Shown: positions 24,337 through 27,966 of the stretch, piece after piece | Layout: the number at the start of each line of letters is the position of its first letter | How positions within the stretch are numbered: the first letter of the stretch is position 1 | Made by a program: the position numbers and the translations under genes | Assembly (NCBI GenBank): GCA_937892865.1 | Contig: CALBJG010000013.1 | Location: forward strand, 1-27,966 | Origin: an uncultured Clostridia bacterium | GTDB taxonomy: Bacteria > Bacillota > Clostridia > Oscillospirales > Oscillospiraceae | Length of the DNA: 27,966 nt | Reading direction: 5' to 3' | Notes under the pieces: model-generated | What the model was told of the DNA's origin: nothing | The model's database searches: none | What the model saw: only the letters and a program-made list of their open reading frames with translations

Positions 24337-24381
24337 AACCGGCGGCATCTAACATATTTTCAATGAAAAATGCCGTAACTA
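24335..24381 (-). pseudogene. Relic of a spoIVB 3' end
   Basis: Reading the minus strand and removing one T at about 24366-24370 gives Y-G-I-F-I-E-N-M-L-D-A-A-G-stop. The intact SpoIVB at 25285 ends Y-G-I-F-I-E-N-M-L-D-A-A-A-stop. The DNA matches at many bases, including the TTTTCAATGAA core. As it stands, the frame is broken and no upstream part of the gene remains. It is a decayed duplicate or the scar of a rearrangement. Confidence 0.6.
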
Positions 24382-24627
24382 TGATAAAGGAAGTCTGTGC
24401 TTTTGGAGCGGTTTTTATGCGTTTTTGCAGGCAAAAGGCAGGTTTTGGCACAACTTACTCCCGATCCTTTGGTTGACATAGATGAAATGTCGAAAAAACC
24501 GTATTTTGAGACTTCTCGCTTTTTCGACAAATTCTGATTTCGGGGGGAACGCAAGTGTCTTACTAAGCGGTAATACGAAAGCGCAGACTGCTGCTGGCAG
24601 TCTGCGTACTATGTTTATCGGTTTTTA
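24382..24627. other. Intergenic stretch with a TGTCGAA pair and a hairpin
   Basis: No gene is supported here. TGTCGAAAAA (24488-24497) and TTTTTCGACA (24520-24529) form a 10-bp inverted pair; TGTCGAA is the consensus of a Spo0A box. CGCAGACTGC (24582-24591) and GCAGTCTGCG (24597-24606) form a second perfect stem after the downstream 176-residue gene, but without a good T-run. Confidence 0.5.
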
Positions 24628-25158
24628 TTATTCTCTGTTTAAGAATTTTTGCCAGACTTCGGCATATCGACATCCCCATTTTACGGTGGTGATCCCCCGG
24701 TAATTGATTTCCCAGCCATCATCCCAAATACCATCTGCGTCAAAGGATTTGAAATAAAGTTTGTTTTTGAAGGTTTTTTCCACAACACCAATAAGGAATC
24801 TGCCCTCGATCTCGTTTTCAATAATCACAAAGCAACCTAGCGCCTTTAGAGAGTCAAAAATGCTTTGCCAACTGGAAATATCTACTGGTGGCATCTTGAC
24901 CTTTTTGTGCGTGCCGTTAAATCGATTGATGGCATTACATAGATCGTCTTTAATCTCGACCTTCTTCAGCTGAGAGATCTTTCGGATACAGTAGCCATCC
25001 AAGATGAAATCGTCTTCTTCTTGCCCCAATAGGAATTTATCGTTCACAGCATTGGGGTAGTAATAATAGTGGTTTTCATCGTAAGTGAAATAGCAACGGC
25101 AGATATCCGTTTCCGCGATTCCTCTGCGGATGATATCCAGTTTTTCTTGTTTTTTCAT
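24628..25158 (-). CDS. Hypothetical protein, 176 aa
   Basis: I do not recognise the family. The product is a soluble protein rich in aromatic residues (Y-F-T-Y-D-E-N-H-Y-Y-Y-Y near 23-34, W-D-D-G-W-E-I-N-Y near 147), with no signal peptide or membrane helix. A beta-rich middle (about 103-140, C-F-V-I-I-E-N-E-I-E-G-R-F) suggests a small globular fold. Coding support comes from AAAGGCGG before the ATG and a good promoter upstream. Its lower G+C content than the neighbours suggests recent acquisition. A cargo gene such as an immunity-type protein is possible, without direct evidence. Confidence 0.75.
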   Translation of the reverse strand: MKKQEKLDIIRRGIAETDICRCYFTYDENHYYYYPNAVNDKFLLGQEEDDFILDGYCIRKISQLKKVEIKDDLCNAINRFNGTHKKVKMPPVDISSWQSIFDSLKALGCFVIIENEIEGRFLIGVVEKTFKNKLYFKSFDADGIWDDGWEINYRGITTVKWGCRYAEVWQKFLNRE

Positions 25159-25164
25159 ATCCGC

Positions 25165-25208
25165 ACCGCCTTTTCTTTTATCATATCACAAGGCGGTAGA
25201 ATTGGCAA
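25165..25208 (-). promoter_or_regulatory. Promoter and dyad upstream of the 176-residue gene
   Basis: On the minus strand TTGCCA (25203-25208) and TATGAT (25180-25185) are 17 bases apart. A perfect eight-base dyad, ACCGCCTT (25165-25172) with AAGGCGGT (25190-25197), brackets the -10 box, and one arm contains the ribosome binding site. It looks like an operator. Confidence 0.6.
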
Positions 25209-25214
25209 CAAAAA

Positions 25215-25285
25215 GCGGGCGGCTATTAGCCGCCCCTACATTGGAAATGTGGGTTCTCGAGTAGGGGCGGCAATCTGCCACCCGT
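25215..25285. repeat. Palindromic intergenic repeat after spoIVB
   Basis: Two 25-base arms (25215-25239 and 25261-25285), both built around GGCGGC and CCGCCCCTAC, are nearly complementary around a 21-base loop. Each arm also folds on itself. The right arm ends at the first base of the spoIVB stop codon, so it may serve as that gene's transcript end. It resembles a dispersed short repeat. Confidence 0.75.
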
Positions 25286-26250
25286 TAGGCTGCTGCGTCC
25301 AGCATGTTTTCAATGAAGATGCCGTAGCCTGTGGTTGGGTCATTTACAAGGACATGGGTGACGGCGCCGATGAGTTTGCCGTCTTGAATGATAGGGCTGC
25401 CGGACATACCCTGGACGATGCCGCCGGTGGTGGAGAGGAGGCGCTCGTCTGTGACACGCAGGAGCATATTTCTGCCGCCGTCTTTGCCGGTGGGATAAAT
25501 TTTCAGAATTTTCACAGAATATTCCCGGGGCGTATGACCCTCTATTGTAGAACGGATAATGGCGTCTCCCGGGTGGACATCTTCCGGGGATCCTACCGGG
25601 AGGGCCTGTCCGGTCCAACAGTCATCGGCGTTGCCGAATACACCTTGAGGCGTGTTTTTCTCCAATTCCCCCAGAGGCGTTGCGCCGTCCAAAGAGCCCA
25701 TTAACTGTCCGGGCGTGCCGACTTTTCCTTTTTTAATGCTTAAGATGCCTGCCCGGTAGATCGTACCCCGGCGCATGGTCAAAAGTTCGCCGTCCGGTTG
25801 ATTGACACCGTGACCCAGGGCGCCGAAATCCTCTGTGTCCGGGTCATAAAAGGTGACGGTACCGATTCCGGTGACGCCCTCCTTTAAATAAATACCCAGC
25901 CGGGGTCCCTCCGGGGTGATACCGGGGGTGAGGCGGATAGTTTTTTCTTTATTTTTTCTTTGTACGGTCATTTGCACTGCGCCGTCGGAACAATTTAAAG
26001 CATTTTTAACATCTGCCGCGCAGGTGATCTTTTTGCCGTCGATGCGCAAGATCCGGTCGCCTGCCTGCAGGCCTGCGGCTTGGGAGATTTTGCCGTTTTC
26101 TCCTGCAAAGGCGGATACGGTTACCGAATCATCATTCAATTCCATACCGATCACCTGCCCCACGGGGATCAGTAATTTTGCAGCGCTGGCGGTTTGGGGC
26201 AGGAGAAACAGCGCCAGCAAAACCGCCGCGATATTTGTTATTTTTTTCAT
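25285..26250 (-). CDS. spoIVB: SpoIVB sporulation peptidase (family S55)
   Basis: SpoIVB is a serine peptidase secreted from the forespore that triggers processing of pro-sigma-K in the mother cell. The 321-residue protein has an N-terminal membrane or signal segment (I-A-A-V-L-L-A-L-F-L), the L-I-P-V-G-Q-V-I-G-M motif (27-36) and a PDZ domain around A-G-L-Q-A-G-D-R-I-L (59-68). The catalytic triad is likely His147 (L-G-H-G-V), Asp268 (V-T-D-E-R) and Ser283 (Q-G-M-S-G-S-P-I), followed by the family end G-Y-G-I-F-I-E-N-M-L. It is shorter than the roughly 425-residue B. subtilis protein. AAGGAGGG precedes the ATG. The usual downstream partner spo0A is not here. Confidence 0.95.
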   Translation of the reverse strand: MKKITNIAAVLLALFLLPQTASAAKLLIPVGQVIGMELNDDSVTVSAFAGENGKISQAAGLQAGDRILRIDGKKITCAADVKNALNCSDGAVQMTVQRKNKEKTIRLTPGITPEGPRLGIYLKEGVTGIGTVTFYDPDTEDFGALGHGVNQPDGELLTMRRGTIYRAGILSIKKGKVGTPGQLMGSLDGATPLGELEKNTPQGVFGNADDCWTGQALPVGSPEDVHPGDAIIRSTIEGHTPREYSVKILKIYPTGKDGGRNMLLRVTDERLLSTTGGIVQGMSGSPIIQDGKLIGAVTHVLVNDPTTGYGIFIENMLDAAA

Positions 26251-26279
26251 TTTCCAACCCTCCTTTTTGCGTCCTTTTT

Positions 26280-26323
26280 TAATATGCCAAACAAGCGGTC
26301 AACTAACCGCTGAAAATGTCGAA
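26280..26323 (-). promoter_or_regulatory. Possible spoIVB control region
   Basis: CATATTA (26280-26286, minus strand) fits the sigma-G -10 pattern CATnnTA, but no convincing -35 box is seen. A perfect dyad AGCGGT/ACCGCT (26294-26311) follows, and a TGTCGAA Spo0A-type box lies at 26317-26323 on the plus strand. Confidence 0.35.
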
Positions 26324-26378
26324 AAATAAGGAAAAATATGGAAAAATATATAGAAATAAAGAATCACTGTTTTACCCA

Positions 26379-26410
26379 TTGACATTATAGGTAAATGGTG
26401 GTATATTACC
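26379..26410 (+). promoter_or_regulatory. Promoter and candidate operator of nifS-nifU
   Basis: TTGACA (26379-26384) and TATATT (26402-26407) are 17 bases apart. GGTAA (26390-26394) and TTACC (26406-26410) form a dyad over the -10 box. An iron-sulfur sensing Rrf2/IscR-type regulator would fit, but none is encoded in the window. Confidence 0.65.
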
Positions 26411-26450
26411 CACAGACTTAGTAGGCAAATGCCTTTTTGGAGGAATTTTT

Positions 26451-27638
26451 ATGTACGTTTATGCGGATAATGCGGCAACTACGAAAATGAGCGCCGTAGC
26501 CATCAACGAGATGGTATCCTATTTTGATAAAACTTTTGCCAATCCTTCCAGTTTGCACTCTGCCGGCCAGGAGGCCAAAGAGGCATTGGAGGCCGCCCGG
26601 GCAAAGGTAGCCGCCTGCTTGGGCTGTGACGCCAGAGAGATCTACTTTACCTCCGGCGGCAGCGAAGCGGACAATCAAGCCATCATTTCCGCCGCCCGTT
26701 ACGGCGCCCGGAAGAATAAAAAGCACATCGTTTCCACGGCTTTTGAGCATCACGCCGTTCTGCACACGTTGCAGAAACTGGAAAAAGAGGGTTTTGAAGT
26801 TACCTATCTGGATGTAAAAAATAATCACAATGTTTCCGCGCAGCAGGTGAAAGACGCCATCCGGGAGGATACCTGCCTGGTAACTTGTATGTACGCCAAT
26901 AATGAGATCGGCTCTGTATTGCCCATTGCCGAGATCGGCGCTGTGTGTAAAGAAATGGGCGTACCTTTCCACACCGATGCAGTGCAGGCGGTGGGACATA
27001 TCGCCATTGATGTGAAAGAGCAGAATATTGACCTTTTAAGCCTTTCCGGACATAAGTTCCACGGTCCCAAGGGCGTGGGCGCGCTGTACTGCCGCCGGGG
27101 CTTCCCTCTGACCAATGTGATTGAGGGCGGCGCCCAGGAGCGGGGCAAGCGGGCAGGTACGGAAAACTTGCCTGCCATTATGGGTATGGCGGCGGCGCTG
27201 GAAGATGCCTGCGCCAATATGGAAGAAAATAACCGGAAAGTTGCGGCAATGCGTGACCGGCTGATCGCGGGCTTGTCCCAAATTCCCCACAGCGCCCTGA
27301 ACGGCGATCCGGTGAACCGGCTGCCCGGCAATGTGAGCTTCTGCTTTGAGGGCATTGAGGGTGAATCCCTGCTGCTGCTTCTGGATGCTCACGGTGTGTG
27401 CGCTTCTTCCGGCTCTGCCTGCACCTCCGGCAGTTTGGATCCCAGCCACGTGCTGCTGGCCATCGGCAGAGTCCACGACGTTGCCCACGGCTCCCTGCGG
27501 CTTTCCCTCAGCGAGTACAACACGGAAGAAGAGATCGACCACATCCTGCAGGTAGTGCCCCAGGTGGTTTCCTATCTGCGCAATATGAGCCCGGTTTGGC
27601 GTGACCTGCAGACCGGCGTCAGAGAATATATTTTGTGA
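26451..27638 (+). CDS. nifS: Cysteine desulfurase (NifS/IscS family)
   Basis: This 395-residue PLP enzyme takes sulfur from cysteine, leaving alanine, and passes it as a persulfide to the scaffold protein encoded next. The PLP Lys202 lies in S-L-S-G-H-K-F-H-G-P-K-G, with His100 (F-E-H-H-A-V) and Asp176 (H-T-D-A-V-Q) as expected cofactor contacts. The persulfide Cys324 sits in S-S-G-S-A-C-T-S-G-S, a class I (NifS/IscS) loop. GGAGG precedes the ATG. The stop is 11 bases before the scaffold gene, so both form one operon, divergent from spoIVB. Confidence 0.96.
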   Translation: MYVYADNAATTKMSAVAINEMVSYFDKTFANPSSLHSAGQEAKEALEAARAKVAACLGCDAREIYFTSGGSEADNQAIISAARYGARKNKKHIVSTAFEHHAVLHTLQKLEKEGFEVTYLDVKNNHNVSAQQVKDAIREDTCLVTCMYANNEIGSVLPIAEIGAVCKEMGVPFHTDAVQAVGHIAIDVKEQNIDLLSLSGHKFHGPKGVGALYCRRGFPLTNVIEGGAQERGKRAGTENLPAIMGMAAALEDACANMEENNRKVAAMRDRLIAGLSQIPHSALNGDPVNRLPGNVSFCFEGIEGESLLLLLDAHGVCASSGSACTSGSLDPSHVLLAIGRVHDVAHGSLRLSLSEYNTEEEIDHILQVVPQVVSYLRNMSPVWRDLQTGVREYIL

Positions 27639-27649
27639 GGTAAAGAGAT

Positions 27650-27966
27650 ATGGCACTGTATAGCGGAAAAGTAATGGACCATTTTATGCACCCCCGCAAT
27701 GTTGGCACCATCGAGGATGCCAGCGGTGTTGGCCAGGTGGGCAACGCCAAGTGCGGCGATATTATGAAGATCTATCTGAAAATTGAAAACGATATCATCG
27801 TGGATGTGAAGTTCGAGACCTTTGGCTGCGGCAGCGCCATCGCCTCCTCTTCTATGGCCACCGAGATGATCAAGGGCAAGTCCATCCAGGATGCCCTGGC
27901 TCTGACCAACAAGGCAGTTTGCGAAGCGCTGGACGGTCTGCCCGCAGCCAAGGTCCACTGCTCTGT
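27650..27966 (+). CDS. nifU: Iron-sulfur scaffold protein NifU/IscU (partial)
   Basis: The frame begins M-A-L-Y-S-G-K-V-M-D-H-F and runs off the right edge after about 105 residues of an expected 120-150. The three scaffold cysteines are present: Cys37 (N-A-K-C-G-D), Cys62 (F-G-C-G-S-A) and Cys104 (K-V-H-C-S). They hold the nascent cluster built from sulfur given by NifS. GAGGT next to the nifS stop serves as ribosome binding site. The missing C-terminus means a longer NifU cannot be excluded. Confidence 0.95.
   Translation, partial: MALYSGKVMDHFMHPRNVGTIEDASGVGQVGNAKCGDIMKIYLKIENDIIVDVKFETFGCGSAIASSSMATEMIKGKSIQDALALTNKAVCEALDGLPAAKVHCS

Noticed and set aside
24360..24554. Open frame of 64 residues on the minus strand
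   Set aside because: No ribosome binding site; it runs into the spoIVB relic and overlaps the TGTCGAA pair.

Overview
The window looks like a chromosomal segment of an anaerobic, Gram-positive, spore-forming gut-type Clostridia, most likely of the Oscillospirales/Ruminococcaceae kind. The evidence is a spoIVB sporulation protease gene, AGGAGG-type ribosome binding sites, classic TTGACA/TATAAT promoters, surface proteins with a sortase-like or membrane-anchor C-terminus, and a dispersed palindromic intergenic element of a type I recall from such genomes. No rRNA, tRNA, CRISPR array, transposase or phage gene was found.

Layout. (1) Bases 1-473 hold a 102-bp tandem repeat array that ends in a strong hairpin; 474-822 has no gene. 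(2) Bases 823-3918 hold a secreted, eight-repeat surface protein with an NPETGD sorting-like signal, its promoter and its terminator. (3) Bases 3917-6118 hold an AraC-family regulator divergent from a GH109-like Gfo/Idh/MocA enzyme. (4) Bases 6141-7024 hold a short-chain dehydrogenase. (5) Bases 7034-14930 hold a 2572-residue surface protein: seven ~200-residue modules, a beta-propeller-like region, helical repeats and a C-terminal membrane anchor. It has its own promoter with two 21-bp-spaced direct repeats upstream. (6) Bases 15023-23383 hold a compact seven-gene leftward operon: ROK regulator, UlaG-like metallo-beta-lactamase-fold hydrolase, zinc alcohol dehydrogenase, FGGY sugar kinase, two tandem mannitol-1-phosphate-dehydrogenase-like proteins and a GH35 beta-galactosidase. 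(7) Bases 23387-25285 hold three small genes of unknown function among intergenic repeats, a terminator-like leader and a decayed 3' end of a second spoIVB. (8) Bases 25285-26250 hold spoIVB, divergent from nifS and a nifU/iscU gene cut by the window end.

How the parts work together. The ROK operon appears to be one catabolic unit: GH35 would release a galactose-containing product, and the dehydrogenases, kinase and lactonase-like enzyme would process an unusual sugar, polyol or sugar acid, under ROK control. No transporter or aldolase is in the window. The AraC/GH109-like pair and the GH35 enzyme both fit use of host or plant glycans; this is inference. The two large secreted proteins may be adhesion or glycan-binding proteins. 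nifS-nifU supplies iron-sulfur clusters.

The most unusual points are: the two tandem MtlD-family proteins, which both lack the family's conserved active-site histidine; the uncharacterised operon as a whole; the repeat array, in which a hairpin stem changes at all six base pairs while its GCAT loop stays constant; the giant modular surface protein; the terminator-like leader before the 111-residue gene; and the spoIVB relic.
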